Made by a program: the position numbers and the translations under genes
Shown here: positions 34,520 to 45,010 of the stretch, one piece after another
Layout: each line of letters starts with the position of its first letter
Position numbering within the stretch: the stretch's first letter is position 1
Source: Serratia quinivorans
GTDB lineage: Bacteria > Pseudomonadota > Gammaproteobacteria > Enterobacterales > Enterobacteriaceae
Assembly: GCF_946227985.1 (NCBI RefSeq)
Contig: NZ_CAMKGL010000016.1
Location: 1-64,000 of the forward strand
Direction: 5' to 3'
Length of the DNA: 64,000 bases
The notes under the pieces: model-generated
Database searches by the model: none
Told to the model about the DNA's origin: nothing
What the model saw: the letters and a program-made list of their open reading frames with translations, nothing else

Positions 34520-37399
34520 CTATTCGTATTCGCTCATCGGTACGCAGGAACAGAACAGGTTACGGTCGCCGTACACGTCGTCCAGGCGCTTCACGCTCGG
34601 CCAGTATTTGTTCTCACGCACACCGGCGATAGGGAACACGGCCAGCTCACGGCTGTAGGCATGCTGCCAGTCGCTGACCAGTTCCGCCTGAATGTGCGGC
34701 GCGTTCACCAGCGGGTTATCTTCCAGCGGCCATTCACCTTTCGCCACACGATCAATCTCGCCGCGGATAGCCAGCATCGCATCGATAAAGCGATCCAGCT
34801 CTACCTTGCTTTCCGATTCGGTGGGTTCAACCATCAGCGTGCCCGCTACCGGGAACGACATGGTCGGCGCATGGAAACCGTAGTCAATCAGACGTTTGGC
34901 AATATCCATTTCGCTGATGCCGGTCTCTTCTTTCAGCGGACGAATGTCGAGAATACATTCATGCGCCACGCGGTGATCGCGACCGGTATACAGCACCGGG
35001 TAAGCGTCCTTCAGGCGGGTCGCAATGTAGTTGGCATTAAGAATTGCCACCTGGCTCGCCTGCTTCAGCCCTTCCGCACCCATCATGCGGATATACATCC
35101 AGCTGATGGGCAATATTGAAGCGCTGCCGAACGGTGCGGCGGAAACCGCGCCCTGCTCCGTGAGTACGCCGTCAATCTGTACCACACTGTGGCCTGGAAC
35201 GAACGGCGCCAAATGCGCTTTTACGCCGATTGGCCCCATGCCTGGACCGCCACCGCCGTGTGGGATACAGAAGGTTTTATGCAGGTTAAGGTGTGAGACG
35301 TCCGCACCAATATAACCTGGGGTGGTGATGCCCACCTGAGCATTCATGTTGGCACCGTCGAGGTACACCTGGCCGCCGAACTGATGAACGATCTGGCACA
35401 CTTCACGGATAGTTTCTTCGTACACGCCATGGGTCGACGGATAAGTCACCATGATACAAGACAGCTCTTCACCCGCTTGCTCTGCCTTGACGCGCAGATC
35501 GTGCAGATCGATGTTGCCGTTCTTGTCGCAGGCCACCACCACCACGCTCATCCCTGCCATTTGGGCAGACGCCGGGTTGGTACCGTGTGCGGAGCTTGGG
35601 ATCAGGCAGATATGACGGCCGGCTTCGTTACGGCTTTCATGGTAATGACGGATCGCCAACAGCCCGGCGTATTCACCCTGCGCGCCGGAGTTCGGCTGCA
35701 TGCAAACCGCGTCGTAACCGGTCAATTGCACCAGCCATTGTGACAACTGGCCAATCATCTGCTGATAGCCTGCAGCCTGCTCTGGCGGGCAGAACGGATG
35801 CAGCTCGGAGAATTCAGGCCAGGTAATCGGGATCATTTCTGCCGCAGCGTTCAGCTTCATGGTGCAAGAACCGAGCGGGATCATCGCCTGGTTGAGTGCA
35901 AGATCCTTGCGTTCCAGACGGTGCATATAACGCATCATCTCGGTTTCGCTGTGGTAGCTGTTGAATACCGGATGAGTCAGGATCGGATCCTGGCGCAGCA
36001 TGCCTGCCGGGATCGACTGGCTATTTTTGCTTACCGCCGCGTCCAGTGCGTCGATGTCCAGACCGTGATTGTCGCCCGCCAGCAAGGCGAACAGCGTTTG
36101 TACGTCTTCACGTGAGGTGGCTTCGTCCAGCGTGATGCCTACCGCACCGTGAATGTCGGTACGCAGGTTAATGCCAAAGCTCAGCGCACGTTCCAGCACC
36201 GCGGCCTTGTCTTTCACTTCTACCGTCAGGGTGTCGAACCAGGTTTTATGACGCAGTTGCAGGCCGGCCTGTTGCAGCCCGGCAGCCAGAATGTCGGTCA
36301 AGCGATGGATACGCCCGGCAATGCGTTGCAGGCCCTGTGGGCCATGGTACACCGCGTACAGGCTGGCAATGTTGGCCAGCAGTACCTGCGAGGTACAGAT
36401 ATTCGAGTTGGCTTTTTCGCGACGGATATGTTGCTCACGGGTTTGCATCGCCATGCGCAGCGCGGTGTTACCGGCGGCATCGCGGGAAACGCCGATAATG
36501 CGGCCCGGCATCGAACGTTTGAATTCGTCACGGCAGGCGAAGAAGGCGGCATGTGGGCCACCGTAGCCCATCGGCACGCCAAAGCGCTGCGCGGAGCCGA
36601 ATACCACGTCGGCACCCTGTTTGCCCGGTGCGGTCAACAGCACTAATGCCATAATGTCGGCGGCCACGCTGGTGCCGATTTTACGGTTTTTCAGTTCCGC
36701 CAGCAGTGCGCTGTAATCGTGCAATTCACCGGTAGTGCCAACCTGTTGCAACAGCACGCCAAACACGCCCTGCAGTTCCAGCACCTTCTCGGCTTTATCC
36801 ACAATCACTTCAAAACCGAAGGTGGCGGCGCGGGTACGTACTACGTCCAGCGTCTGCGGATGTACGTCGTCAGCCACGAAGAAACGGTTGGCGTCTTTCA
36901 GCTTGCTGGCGCGTTTGGCCAACGCCATCGCTTCGGCTGCCGCGGTTGCTTCGTCCAGCAATGAAGCAGATGCCAGATCCAGACCGGTCAGATCGAGAGT
37001 CACGGTCTGGAAGTTCAACAGCGCCTCAAGACGGCCCTGCGACACTTCTGGTTGATAAGGGGTATAAGCGGTGTACCAACCCGGATTTTCCAGCATGTTA
37101 CGCAGGATCACCGGCGGCGTCAGCACCGCGCTGTAGCCCATACCGATATAGGATTTGTAGCGCTGATTCTGTGAGGCAATTGCCTTCAGTTCGGCCAGCG
37201 CCTGATGTTCAGTAGCCGCATCGCCTACCGGCGGCGGCGCAGGCAGTTGAATGTCTGCCGGCACAATCTGTTGGATCAGCGCGTTGAGCGAGCGTGCGCC
37301 CACCGCTTCCAGCAACTGCTGCTGTTGTTCTGCAGAAGAGCCGATATGGCGTTCGATGAACGCACCGCTGTGTTCAAGTTGGCTGAGTGTCTGAGTCAT
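34520..37399 (-). CDS. gcvP: Glycine dehydrogenase (decarboxylating), P protein
   Basis: The P protein decarboxylates glycine with PLP and passes the aminomethyl group to the lipoyl arm of GcvH. The 959-residue single-chain form is typical of gammaproteobacteria (E. coli 957). The PLP lysine is in [18 protein letters not shown] (about residue 709), and [19 protein letters not shown] marks the N-terminal half. It is the last gene of gcvTHP. Expression in E. coli depends on GcvA, Lrp and PurR. Confidence 0.98.
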   Translation of the reverse strand: MTQTLSQLEHSGAFIERHIGSSAEQQQQLLEAVGARSLNALIQQIVPADIQLPAPPPVGDAATEHQALAELKAIASQNQRYKSYIGMGYSAVLTPPVILRNMLENPGWYTAYTPYQPEVSQGRLEALLNFQTVTLDLTGLDLASASLLDEATAAAEAMALAKRASKLKDANRFFVADDVHPQTLDVVRTRAATFGFEVIVDKAEKVLELQGVFGVLLQQVGTTGELHDYSALLAELKNRKIGTSVAADIMALVLLTAPGKQGADVVFGSAQRFGVPMGYGGPHAAFFACRDEFKRSMPGRIIGVSRDAAGNTALRMAMQTREQHIRREKANSNICTSQVLLANIASLYAVYHGPQGLQRIAGRIHRLTDILAAGLQQAGLQLRHKTWFDTLTVEVKDKAAVLERALSFGINLRTDIHGAVGITLDEATSREDVQTLFALLAGDNHGLDIDALDAAVSKNSQSIPAGMLRQDPILTHPVFNSYHSETEMMRYMHRLERKDLALNQAMIPLGSCTMKLNAAAEMIPITWPEFSELHPFCPPEQAAGYQQMIGQLSQWLVQLTGYDAVCMQPNSGAQGEYAGLLAIRHYHESRNEAGRHICLIPSSAHGTNPASAQMAGMSVVVVACDKNGNIDLHDLRVKAEQAGEELSCIMVTYPSTHGVYEETIREVCQIVHQFGGQVYLDGANMNAQVGITTPGYIGADVSHLNLHKTFCIPHGGGGPGMGPIGVKAHLAPFVPGHSVVQIDGVLTEQGAVSAAPFGSASILPISWMYIRMMGAEGLKQASQVAILNANYIATRLKDAYPVLYTGRDHRVAHECILDIRPLKEETGISEMDIAKRLIDYGFHAPTMSFPVAGTLMVEPTESESKVELDRFIDAMLAIRGEIDRVAKGEWPLEDNPLVNAPHIQAELVSDWQHAYSRELAVFPIAGVRENKYWPSVKRLDDVYGDRNLFCSCVPMSEYE

Positions 37400-37455
37400 T
37401 GCTACAAATTCCTGAATGCTTACGGGGTACGGGATATAGCTTGATCTATAACTAA

Positions 37456-37484
37456 AACGCCCCGGCCAATGAGCCTGGGGCGTT
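37456..37484 (-). terminator. Internal hairpin between gcvH and gcvP
   Basis: On the minus strand AACGCCCC and GGGGCGTT form a stable hairpin followed by TTAGTTATAG. It lies inside the operon and could lower gcvP mRNA relative to gcvTH or protect the upstream mRNA. Confidence 0.55.
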
Positions 37485-37491
37485 ACAACAG

Positions 37492-37878
37492 TTACTCGTC
37501 GATAGAAGCCTGATACGCACCGGCGTCCAGCAGATTGCCAAGTTCGGCAGTGTCAGAAGCCTTGATGCGGAACAGCCAGCCTTCGCCGTACGGGTCGCTG
37601 TTAACCAGCTCCGGGGAGCTTTCCAGCGCATCGTTGGCGGCGATAATTTCGCCGCTGATTGGCGCATAGATATCGGAAGCGGCCTTCACCGACTCCGCCA
37701 CTGCACAATCTTCGCCAGCGGCAACTTCACGGCCCGCTTCCGGCAGATCGACAAACACCATGTCGCCCAGCAGTTCCTGCGCGTGTTCGGTAATGCCTAC
37801 CACGTATTCGCCATTACCTGCGTCACGCACCCACTCATGGGAAGATGCATACTTCAATTCTGTTGGCACATTGCTCAT
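37492..37878 (-). CDS. gcvH: Glycine cleavage system H protein
   Basis: The 128-residue protein shuttles the aminomethyl group on a lipoylated lysine, seen in [15 protein letters not shown] (Lys about residue 65). The N-terminus ([29 protein letters not shown]) is nearly the same as in E. coli. It lies between gcvT and gcvP, separated from gcvT by an unusually long gap of about 165 bases that holds a palindromic repeat. Confidence 0.98.
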   Translation of the reverse strand: MSNVPTELKYASSHEWVRDAGNGEYVVGITEHAQELLGDMVFVDLPEAGREVAAGEDCAVAESVKAASDIYAPISGEIIAANDALESSPELVNSDPYGEGWLFRIKASDTAELGNLLDAGAYQASIDE

Positions 37879-37909
37879 AGCCAGCTACTCCTTCGAAGAA
37901 ATAATTTCC

Positions 37910-38025
37910 CTGCGTCTTTCACACCGCAGCGTTGTTGGCGGCGTGCGTTCACCTCAGTCACTTACTTCAGTAAGCTCCCGAGGATTCACGCACTTGCCGC
38001 CTAGCCGCAGCGCGAAATCCATTGG
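37910..38025. repeat. Palindromic intergenic repeat between gcvT and gcvH
   Basis: The core 37937-38001 is an imperfect palindrome: GGCGGCGTGCGT pairs with ACGCACTTGCCGCC, CCTC with GAGG, and CTTAC with GTAAG around TTCA. Its sequence (CACTTACTTCAGTAAGCTCC and the arms) looks like a dispersed REP/MITE-like element I associate with Serratia and Yersinia genomes, which cannot be counted from this window. It is transcribed inside gcvTHP. Confidence 0.65.
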
Positions 38026-38043
38026 GAATAACCAATAAAAAAA

Positions 38044-39141
38044 TTAATTAGTCAGTGGCTTACCGGCACGCACGAATCCAGGTTTGGTGACCTTGACCGG
38101 CATTTCACGGTTGCGGATCTGTACGATGGCCTGCTCACCGATACCGGCGGGCACGCGAGCCAGGGCAATACTGAAACCCAGGGTCGGTGAGAACGAACCA
38201 CTGGTGATAATCCCTTCATGCGTCTGGCCTGCTTCATCGGTGAATCGCACCGGCAGCTCATTACGTAATACGCCTTTTTCCGTCATGATCAAGCCGACCA
38301 GTTGTTCGGTGCCCACTTCACGCTGTTTTTCCAGCGCTTCACGGCCGATAAACTGACGGTCTTCCGGCAACCAGGCAATGGTCCAGCCCATGTTGGCGGC
38401 CAGCGGCGAGATACCTTCGTCCATTTCTTGCCCGTACAGGTTCATGCCCGCTTCCAGACGCAGGGTGTCACGTGCGCCGAGGCCGGCCGGCTTCACGCCC
38501 GCTGCCAGCAGTTTCTGCCAGAAATCGACCACCTGCTCTTTCGGCAGGGCGATTTCATAACCCGCTTCGCCGGTATAACCGGTGGTGGCGATAAACAGAT
38601 CCCCGGCCTGTACGCCGAAGAATGGCTTCATGCCTTCAACCGCGCTTTTTTGTTCCGGGGTAAATAAGGTGGCGGCACGTTCTTTGGCCTGTGGGCCCTG
38701 CACCGCAACCAGCGCCAGATCGTCACGCACCGTCAGGGCTACGCCGTATGGGGCTGCGTGTTCTTCGATCCAGGCCAGGTCTTTGTCACGCGTGGCGGAG
38801 TTCACCACCAGGCGGAAATAGTCTTCAGTAAGGAAGTAAACAATCAGGTCGTCAATCACGCCGCCGGACGCATTCAGCATGCCGGTGTACAGCGCTTTGC
38901 CAGGTTGAGTGAGTTTGGCGACGTCGTTCGCCAGCAGGTAACGCAGGAACTCGCGGGTGCGGGCACCGCGCAGATCCACAATGGTCATATGGGAGACGTC
39001 GAACATACCGGCATCCTGACGCACGGCGTGGTGCTCATCGATCTGGGAGCCGTAATGCAGCGGCATCATCCAGCCATGAAAATCTACCATGCGCGCACCG
39101 CACGCCACGTGCTGGTCGTACAGTGGGGTTTGCTTTGCCAT
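38044..39141 (-). CDS. gcvT: Aminomethyltransferase, T protein
   Basis: GcvT moves the methylene group from the H protein to tetrahydrofolate and frees ammonia. The 365-residue protein begins [21 protein letters not shown], matching the family. The ATG at 39141 follows GAGGG, whereas the frame extends 42 codons further without support. [17 protein letters not shown] and the folate-binding YTGEAGYE segment are visible. It is the first gene of gcvTHP. Confidence 0.97.
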   Translation of the reverse strand: MAKQTPLYDQHVACGARMVDFHGWMMPLHYGSQIDEHHAVRQDAGMFDVSHMTIVDLRGARTREFLRYLLANDVAKLTQPGKALYTGMLNASGGVIDDLIVYFLTEDYFRLVVNSATRDKDLAWIEEHAAPYGVALTVRDDLALVAVQGPQAKERAATLFTPEQKSAVEGMKPFFGVQAGDLFIATTGYTGEAGYEIALPKEQVVDFWQKLLAAGVKPAGLGARDTLRLEAGMNLYGQEMDEGISPLAANMGWTIAWLPEDRQFIGREALEKQREVGTEQLVGLIMTEKGVLRNELPVRFTDEAGQTHEGIITSGSFSPTLGFSIALARVPAGIGEQAIVQIRNREMPVKVTKPGFVRAGKPLTN

Positions 39142-39686
39142 CTTTTCCCTCATTTCACTCAGAAGCTGAAGATAGGGTGCTGCTACGCAATACGTCAGAT
39201 AATGGCTCGGGGCCGGATTGCGTGGCGCACTGACTGCCCAACAGAAACGCTGCGCCGAAACGTGCAAAAACTGCGGCTAACCGCCGCGACGCAAACGATA
39301 CCTTTGTCCTGACGTTATCACCGAACGACCCCATTAACCATAAGTTAAAATAGGTTTGTCGTCGTTCAGGGCCAGTAAAATGTCGGGCTAGTGTGCAGAG
39401 TTTTTGACTGGAAAAATGCGCTTTAAGGCACAAAACCAACAATTAAAGCACCAAAAATCCGAAGTTATATAACAAACTCACGGCCGGATGCGGAATTTAG
39501 ACTTTTGATAACCGAACATGGAATTAGAAAAACTAATGGTAAAATCCGCCTGAAATTAGATTTTTTCAAATGAAGGACTCTATAAGGAAAAGCGATGGGT
39601 ATCAGGCGCAGGGCTGCGCCTTCGGGAGCGATGTTAATGCGGGGGAAATAAGGCAGAGAGGCCTGGCGACCTCTCTCAGACAGCAG
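39142..39686 (-). other. gcvT upstream regulatory region
   Basis: This stretch of about 545 bases has no convincing gene. It carries a likely PurR site at 39289-39304 and A/T-rich sequence at 39440-39590 that would suit GcvA and Lrp binding, as in E. coli, but I cannot place those sites individually. Confidence 0.5.
39289..39304 (+). promoter_or_regulatory. Candidate PurR operator upstream of gcvTHP
   Basis: ACGCAAACGATACCTT differs from the PurR consensus ANGCAANCGNTTNCNT at one defined position. It lies about 150 bp before gcvT. E. coli gcvTHP is PurR-repressed, which links glycine cleavage to purine supply. Confidence 0.6.
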
Positions 39687-40889
39687 TCAGGCCAGCCACT
39701 CCGGCAGATCATTGAGGCCCATCGCCTGACGCACCAACCTGGGCTTCACGCCCGGCAGGCTATCGGCCAGGCGTAGTCCGACATCACGCAGCAGCTTCTT
39801 CGCCGGATGGTTGCCATCAAACAGTTCGCGGAACCCCTGCATGCTGGCCAACATGACCGCCGCGCCGTGTTTGCGGCGACGCTCGTAGCGACGCAGATAC
39901 AGATGTTGGCCAATATCCTTGCCCTGACGTTGCAAACGGCGCAGTTCGGCGATCAACTCGGCGGCGTCCATAAAGCCCAGATTCACCCCCTGACCCGCCA
40001 GCGGGTGCACGGTATGTGCTGCATCGCCTACCAGCGCCAGCCGGTGCGCGGCAAAGCTGCGGGCGTAACGCCCGGTCAGAGGGAAGGTCTGACGTTCACT
40101 TTCCACCGTGCAGGCACCGAGGCGCAGGTCAAAAGCCATCGCCAGCTCACGGTTAAACTGCTCCGGCTCCAGTTGCTTCAGCCGCTCCGCATCGATCGGC
40201 GCCACCGACCAGACTATCGAGCTTAAATGCGGATCGCTGAACGGCAGAAACGCCAGAATGCCATCACCGTGGAACACCTGCCGTGCCGTCGCCAAATGTG
40301 GTTCTTCAGTGCGGATGGTGGCCACCAGCGCATGGTGGCGATAATCCCAGAAGGTTAGCGGGATATCGGCATGCTGACGCAGCCAGGATTGGGCGCCATC
40401 GGCTCCGATGACCAACCGGGCGGTCAGCATGCGGCCATCATCCAGGGTGATAAAAGCGTCGTTTTCGCCCCAGGCTACCTGCTTGAGCGCCGCCGGGGTA
40501 ATCAGCGTGACGTCGCTCAGGCTTTCCGCCCGTTTCCACAACGCCTGCTGGATCACCGAGTTCTCAATGATATGGCCGAGATGACTGAAACCGCACTCGT
40601 CACCACGAAAGGCTATTTTGCCGAAGCTATCGCGATCCCAGACTTCCATCGCGTTATAGGCGCTGGCGCGCTGGTTGAGGATCTCGTCCCACACGCCAAT
40701 GTGCTGCAGCAGGCGCTCGCTGGCGGCATTGATAGCGGAAACACGCAGTTCCGGCTGTGGTTGCGGCGGCATCATATCCGGTTGCTGGTGCTCCAGCACC
40801 GCAACGCGCAGGCCGCTGCCCTGCAAACCACAGGCCAGAGCCAGCCCCACCATACCGCCGCCGGCGATAACCACGTCAAATGATTGCAT
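39687..40889 (-). CDS. ubiI: 2-octaprenylphenol hydroxylase UbiI
   Basis: UbiI (VisC) is the FAD monooxygenase that hydroxylates C5 in ubiquinone synthesis. The 400-residue protein has the dinucleotide-binding GGGMVGLALACGLQGSG at the N-terminus, the DG motif (VIGADGAQSWLRQ) and the FAD-binding GDAAHTVHPLAGQGVNLG. It is the last gene of ygfB-pepP-ubiH-ubiI, the E. coli order. Confidence 0.96.
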   Translation of the reverse strand: MQSFDVVIAGGGMVGLALACGLQGSGLRVAVLEHQQPDMMPPQPQPELRVSAINAASERLLQHIGVWDEILNQRASAYNAMEVWDRDSFGKIAFRGDECGFSHLGHIIENSVIQQALWKRAESLSDVTLITPAALKQVAWGENDAFITLDDGRMLTARLVIGADGAQSWLRQHADIPLTFWDYRHHALVATIRTEEPHLATARQVFHGDGILAFLPFSDPHLSSIVWSVAPIDAERLKQLEPEQFNRELAMAFDLRLGACTVESERQTFPLTGRYARSFAAHRLALVGDAAHTVHPLAGQGVNLGFMDAAELIAELRRLQRQGKDIGQHLYLRRYERRRKHGAAVMLASMQGFRELFDGNHPAKKLLRDVGLRLADSLPGVKPRLVRQAMGLNDLPEWLA

Positions 40890-40972
40890 GCTGCTTAATT
40901 TCCTTAAATGACTCGCTGTGCCATTGCCCAGCGCTTTGGGCGCAGCACGCTACGCCCCTGCGAATACACCGC

Positions 40973-42151
40973 TTAGCGATCGACCCAGCCCAAAGTACGC
41001 TTGGCAAAGGCGTCTCGCACCGCCGGTAACCGGGCCATCGCCATCAGGCCCAGATTGCGCCCGACCACCAGGGGGCCGTAGCGATTGGCGAACAGCCGGA
41101 TCAGGCCGTCTGTCACGCCGATGGTCGCCTGCTGATCTTGCTGCCGCCGTTGTTGGTAACGGCCCAACAGCGTATAGCCACCGGGATCTTCTCCGGCCTG
41201 CTGCGCCTCGGCCAGGGTTTCCGCCAGCGACATCACGTCACGCAGGCCGAGATTGAACCCCTGCCCGGCGATCGGGTGCAGCGTTTGCGCGGCATTGCCC
41301 ACCAGTGCCAGGCGATGGCTGACATGCTGATTGGCGGTCAATAGGCTGAGCGGATAGCTGTGACGTTTCCCGGCGCGAAGGATGCGCCCCAAACGCCAGC
41401 CAAATGCCTGCTGCAATTCACTGATAAAACGTTCGTCGTCCCAGCCGTCAACCTGCTGGCGATCTTCACGCGCATGGCACCACACCAGTGAGCTTCGTCC
41501 CTGAGACATCGGCAATAATGCCAGCGGCCCATACCGGGTGAAGCGTTCAAAAGCGCGCCCCTGTGGATGCTCGGCGGTGGTGACATTGGCGATGGTAGCA
41601 AACTGCGGATAGTCACTTTGCTGCCACTGCACATTACAGGCCTGTGCCAGCGCCGAACGCGAGCCGTCTGCCGCCACCAGCAGTTTTCCGCTGATGCGCT
41701 GACCATTATCCAGCAGCACGTCGGCCTGCTCCGCGGTGCGCACCACATCGACCACTCGGGCCGGGCAGTGCAGCGTAACGCCGGGCGCCTTGGCCAGCAG
41801 AGCAAACAGCCGTTGACCGGCGTCGTGCAGCTCAATCACCTGCCCCAACGCGTCAACCTGATAATCCTGCGCGTGCAAATTAACGAACCCGGCGTGGCCG
41901 CGATCGCTAACGTGCACCTGGGTGATGGCCGTCGCGCAGTCACGCAGCGCCGGCCAAACGCCGATGCGCGTCAACTGCTGACAGGTGCCCTGCGCCAGGG
42001 CAATGGCGCGGGCGTCAAATCCCGGATGGCTGCGGTCGTCCGGTCGGGTCGCTTCGACCAGATCAACCGCCAATCGTCCCTGAGTAAGCGATGAAATGGC
42101 CAACGCCAAAGTCGCGCCCGCCATACCGCCGCCAACGATGATTACACTCAT
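40973..42151 (-). CDS. ubiH: 2-octaprenyl-6-methoxyphenol hydroxylase UbiH
   Basis: UbiH hydroxylates C1 of the ubiquinone ring precursor. The 392-residue flavoprotein has IVGGGMAGATLALAIS at the N-terminus, VAADGSRSALAQAC (DG motif) and GNAAQTLHPIAGQGFNLGLRD. The usual GD of the last motif is GN here, as is common for UbiH. It starts four bases after the pepP stop. Confidence 0.96.
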   Translation of the reverse strand: MSVIIVGGGMAGATLALAISSLTQGRLAVDLVEATRPDDRSHPGFDARAIALAQGTCQQLTRIGVWPALRDCATAITQVHVSDRGHAGFVNLHAQDYQVDALGQVIELHDAGQRLFALLAKAPGVTLHCPARVVDVVRTAEQADVLLDNGQRISGKLLVAADGSRSALAQACNVQWQQSDYPQFATIANVTTAEHPQGRAFERFTRYGPLALLPMSQGRSSLVWCHAREDRQQVDGWDDERFISELQQAFGWRLGRILRAGKRHSYPLSLLTANQHVSHRLALVGNAAQTLHPIAGQGFNLGLRDVMSLAETLAEAQQAGEDPGGYTLLGRYQQRRQQDQQATIGVTDGLIRLFANRYGPLVVGRNLGLMAMARLPAVRDAFAKRTLGWVDR

Positions 42152-42155
42152 GCCA

Positions 42156-43469
42156 TTACCTTGCCGCCGCCATCAGTGCTTCGATGGCGTCAGCGTCTTT
42201 CACGACGCTGGCAGTCAGGTTCTCAATGCCGGTCGCGGTGATCAGAATGTCGTCTTCAATACGAATGCCCATGCCGCGATATTGCTCCGGTACGTCGGCA
42301 TCCGGCGCAATGTAAAGCCCCGGTTCAACCGTCAGCACCATACCCGGCTCCAGCGTACGGTCGCGATCCGGCGTGCCGTAATGGCCGACATCATGTACAT
42401 CCAGCCCCAACCAGTGGCCAAGGCCATGCATATAGAACGGACGATGGGCCTGCTCGGCAATCAACTGTTCCACTTCGCCTTTCAGGATCCCCAGCTCTAC
42501 CATCCCGGTAATCATGATGCGCACGACTTCATCATTCACCACACGGATGCTGATGCCCGGCTTAAACATCTCCAGCGCCCGCGTCAGTGACGCCAGCACG
42601 ATGTCATATACCGCGCGCTGCGGTCGGCTGAATTTGCCGTTGACCGGGAAAGTACGGGTGATGTCACCGGCATAGCCTTTAAACTCACAGCCGGCGTCGA
42701 TCAACACCAGATCGCCATCGCGCAATTCACTCTCGTTCTCGGTGTAATGCAGGATGCAGGCGTTGTCTCCACCACCGACGATGGTGTTGTAGGACGGAGA
42801 GCGGGCACCAAGGCGGGTAAACTCATGATGAATTTCCGCCTCGAGCTGATATTCGAACATCCCGGGACGGCATTTCTCCATCGCGCGGGTATGGGCCAAC
42901 GCACTAATTTCACCTGCGCGGCGCATGATAACCATCTCTTCGGACGACTTGAACAGGCGCATTTCATGCAGCCACGGACGCCAGTCGGTCAGGGTCGCCG
43001 GTGCCTGAAGATTCTGGCGGAAGCCTTTGCGTAGCTTGTCCAGCGCGTTGAACAGAATTTGATCGGCATAGGCGTATTGGCCCTGTGCGTGGTAAACCAC
43101 GTCCAGGCCATTGAGCAACAGAGGCAATTGGTCGTTGATTTCATTGAACGGCAGAGCGCGGTCTATCCCCAGCTTTGCCGGAGCGGCATCCTGGCCCAGA
43201 CGGCGGCCAAACCAGGTTTCCGCCGCCAAATCGCGCACCCGGTTGAACAGCACGCTGTGGTTATGCGTCTCGTCACTCTTCACCAGAATCAGCACCGCTT
43301 CCGGCTCGTTAAAGCCGGTCAGGTACCAAAAATCGCTGTTCTGACGGTAAGGATATTCAGTATCGGCACTGCGCGTCGCTTCCGGCGCAGAGAAAATAAT
43401 CGCCGCGCTGGCCGGAGCCATTTTCGCCAACAGCGCCTGACGGCGGCTGTTGAATTCCTGCTGAGTCAT
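42156..43469 (-). CDS. pepP: Xaa-Pro aminopeptidase P
   Basis: PepP removes N-terminal residues before proline. The protein of about 437 residues has the aminopeptidase-P N-terminal domain (RSADTEYPYRQNSDFWYLTGF) and the pita-bread catalytic domain. Metal ligands are in LIDAGCEFKGYAGDITRTFP, HGLGHWLGLDVHD and the Glu residues of LTVEPGLY and IRIEDD. The ATG at 43469 has AGGAG upstream; the GTG one codon earlier is closer than ideal. Confidence 0.96.
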   Translation of the reverse strand: MTQQEFNSRRQALLAKMAPASAAIIFSAPEATRSADTEYPYRQNSDFWYLTGFNEPEAVLILVKSDETHNHSVLFNRVRDLAAETWFGRRLGQDAAPAKLGIDRALPFNEINDQLPLLLNGLDVVYHAQGQYAYADQILFNALDKLRKGFRQNLQAPATLTDWRPWLHEMRLFKSSEEMVIMRRAGEISALAHTRAMEKCRPGMFEYQLEAEIHHEFTRLGARSPSYNTIVGGGDNACILHYTENESELRDGDLVLIDAGCEFKGYAGDITRTFPVNGKFSRPQRAVYDIVLASLTRALEMFKPGISIRVVNDEVVRIMITGMVELGILKGEVEQLIAEQAHRPFYMHGLGHWLGLDVHDVGHYGTPDRDRTLEPGMVLTVEPGLYIAPDADVPEQYRGMGIRIEDDILITATGIENLTASVVKDADAIEALMAAAR

Positions 43470-43529
43470 CACCTTCTCCTGAAATCAATCTGCCTGTGTT
43501 CACGGCCTTAAGGACGTGAAATCGGGTAT

Positions 43530-44108
43530 TTAGTGCAAGGTCGGTTTGGCATTTTCCGGTGCCGTCGGCTTGCGGCGAGTAAATTCGGTGTGGCACAAAA
43601 TGGCCGCCATCCGCACATACTCCACCACTTCCTCCAGAGAGTGCTCAAGCTCTTCCTGGTCTTCGTCTTCTTCATAACCGAGTTGGGCGATGTTGCGCAG
43701 ATCGTCAATCGCCTCACCCACCTCGTCTTTCACCTGAGCCAGTTTCGGCTGCATCATGCCGAGCCCGAGCAGGAAGTGGTTCACCCAACCGCTTAGCGCG
43801 TCGGCGCGATCGAACACGCTGACCGTCTCACCTTCCGGCATCATCAGTTGGAACATGAAATCATCGTCTTCCAGCGTTTCACGCGTAATTTCATGAAGTT
43901 GCTGGAGAGGTTGGCTCAACGCCTGCGGGAAGGCCACGCCTTCGTTAGTCAGATCATACACCAGCGACTGCCAGCCGGCGTCGCGGCTGCCACCGCACAG
44001 CAGGCCGCTAATCAGGCCGTGCATTTCTGCTGCGGTCAACGCCACCGCTTGCTGGTTGAGGGCAAGGGTCAAAGATTGGTAACTTGGAAATGTATTCTGT
44101 ATAGACAT
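43530..44108 (-). CDS. ygfB: YgfB (UPF0149, YecA-like) protein
   Basis: The 192-residue acidic, helical protein matches E. coli YgfB, with [32 protein letters not shown] and the acidic [25 protein letters not shown]. In Pseudomonas its homologue modulates ampDh3 and beta-lactam response; its role in enterobacteria is unclear. It is first in the run with pepP, ubiH and ubiI and divergent from zapA. Confidence 0.93.
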   Translation of the reverse strand: MSIQNTFPSYQSLTLALNQQAVALTAAEMHGLISGLLCGGSRDAGWQSLVYDLTNEGVAFPQALSQPLQQLHEITRETLEDDDFMFQLMMPEGETVSVFDRADALSGWVNHFLLGLGMMQPKLAQVKDEVGEAIDDLRNIAQLGYEEDEDQEELEHSLEEVVEYVRMAAILCHTEFTRRKPTAPENAKPTLH

Positions 44109-44429
44109 GCGTATTCGTCATCGTTGGCAGGATAAGTTCGTGTTATGCTACCACCAAGGTCCGTCGCTGTACCAGATAAGCACGACGCCTCAGTGGCTAG
44201 TTATAATCGTGATGTGTCAGATCTCACACACTGCCGGCAGGGAACAAAATGAAGCTAAATACGCATTTTGAAACCCTTTTTTGACTGGTAATGTCTGTCG
44301 CAGTAGATTACAACCAGGTACTGAAAAAGGGGTTGTATCTTGGTACCGAGGTATATATAGTGGCGCCCGCTTTAGACGGCCCGGTAGGGGCTGGTTGAGG
44401 CTGGCGCGAAATTTAGGCAGGAAGGTGGC
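44109..44429 (+). other. Divergent promoter region between ygfB and zapA
   Basis: About 320 bases without a gene. The stretch has a TATATATAG sequence at about 44351-44359 that could be a -10 element for zapA, and GC-rich sequence leading to the ribosome site AGGAAGG before zapA. Nothing else is recognised. Confidence 0.4.
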
Positions 44430-44759
44430 ATGTCTGCACAACCAGTAGATATTCAAATTTTTGGTCGCTCTTTAAGAGTCAATTGCCCGCCAGAACAACA
44501 AGATGCGTTGAACATGGCAGCGGTCGATCTTAACGAACGGTTGCAAGATCTTAAAGTTCGCACTAGAGTCACAAATACTGAGCAGCTCGTTTTCATCGCA
44601 GCATTGAATGTTTGTCACGAACTTGCTCAAGAACGGTTGAAAACCCGTGATTATGCGTCCAATATGGAACAACGCATTCGCATGCTACAACAGACCATTG
44701 AACAGGCTTTGCTTGAACAGGGTCGCATCTCTGAACGTCAGGATGCACAATTCGAATAA
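44430..44759 (+). CDS. zapA: Cell division protein ZapA
   Basis: ZapA bundles FtsZ filaments and links to ZapB at the division ring. The 109-residue protein has the globular N-terminal half ([26 protein letters not shown]) and a C-terminal coiled coil ([25 protein letters not shown]). The sequence is almost the same as in E. coli. The order zapA-ssrS-fau is conserved. Confidence 0.97.
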   Translation: MSAQPVDIQIFGRSLRVNCPPEQQDALNMAAVDLNERLQDLKVRTRVTNTEQLVFIAALNVCHELAQERLKTRDYASNMEQRIRMLQQTIEQALLEQGRISERQDAQFE

Positions 44760-44800
44760 CTTAAGTTGCTGAAATCCAAGATTTTGGCAATGAGTAAAAA

Positions 44801-44984
44801 ATTTCTCTGAGATGTTCGCCAGCGGGCCAGTCCCCTGAGCCGATATTTAGTACCAACAGAATGTGATGATCCGCGATCGGTGTGCATGCTCGGCCCGCCG
44901 AGAAGCCTTAAGATTGCGACAGCACGTTCACCTTGAACCATGGGTTCAAGGGTTACAGCCTGCGACGGCATCTCGGAGATTCCC
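44801..44984 (+). ncRNA. ssrS: 6S RNA
   Basis: 6S RNA binds sigma-70 RNA polymerase and mimics an open promoter in stationary phase. The 184-nt sequence begins ATTTCTCTGAGATGTTCGC and ends CATCTCGGAGATTCCCC, so the ends pair as in E. coli. It also keeps the central bubble segments GCGGGCCAGTCCCCTGAGCC and AAGGGTTACAGCCTGCG. It lies between zapA and fau, its standard place. Confidence 0.97.
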
Positions 44985-45010
44985 CTTTCTCAGCGGTAAG
45001 TGTGCTGACT

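Noticed and set aside
37881-38043. CRISPR-like repeat in the gcvT-gcvH gap
   Set aside because: There is a single palindromic element with no repeated unit or spacers.
39142-39686. Glycine riboswitch before gcvT
   Set aside because: I could not find the conserved aptamer core, and enterobacterial gcvTHP is known to be controlled by GcvA, Lrp and PurR proteins.
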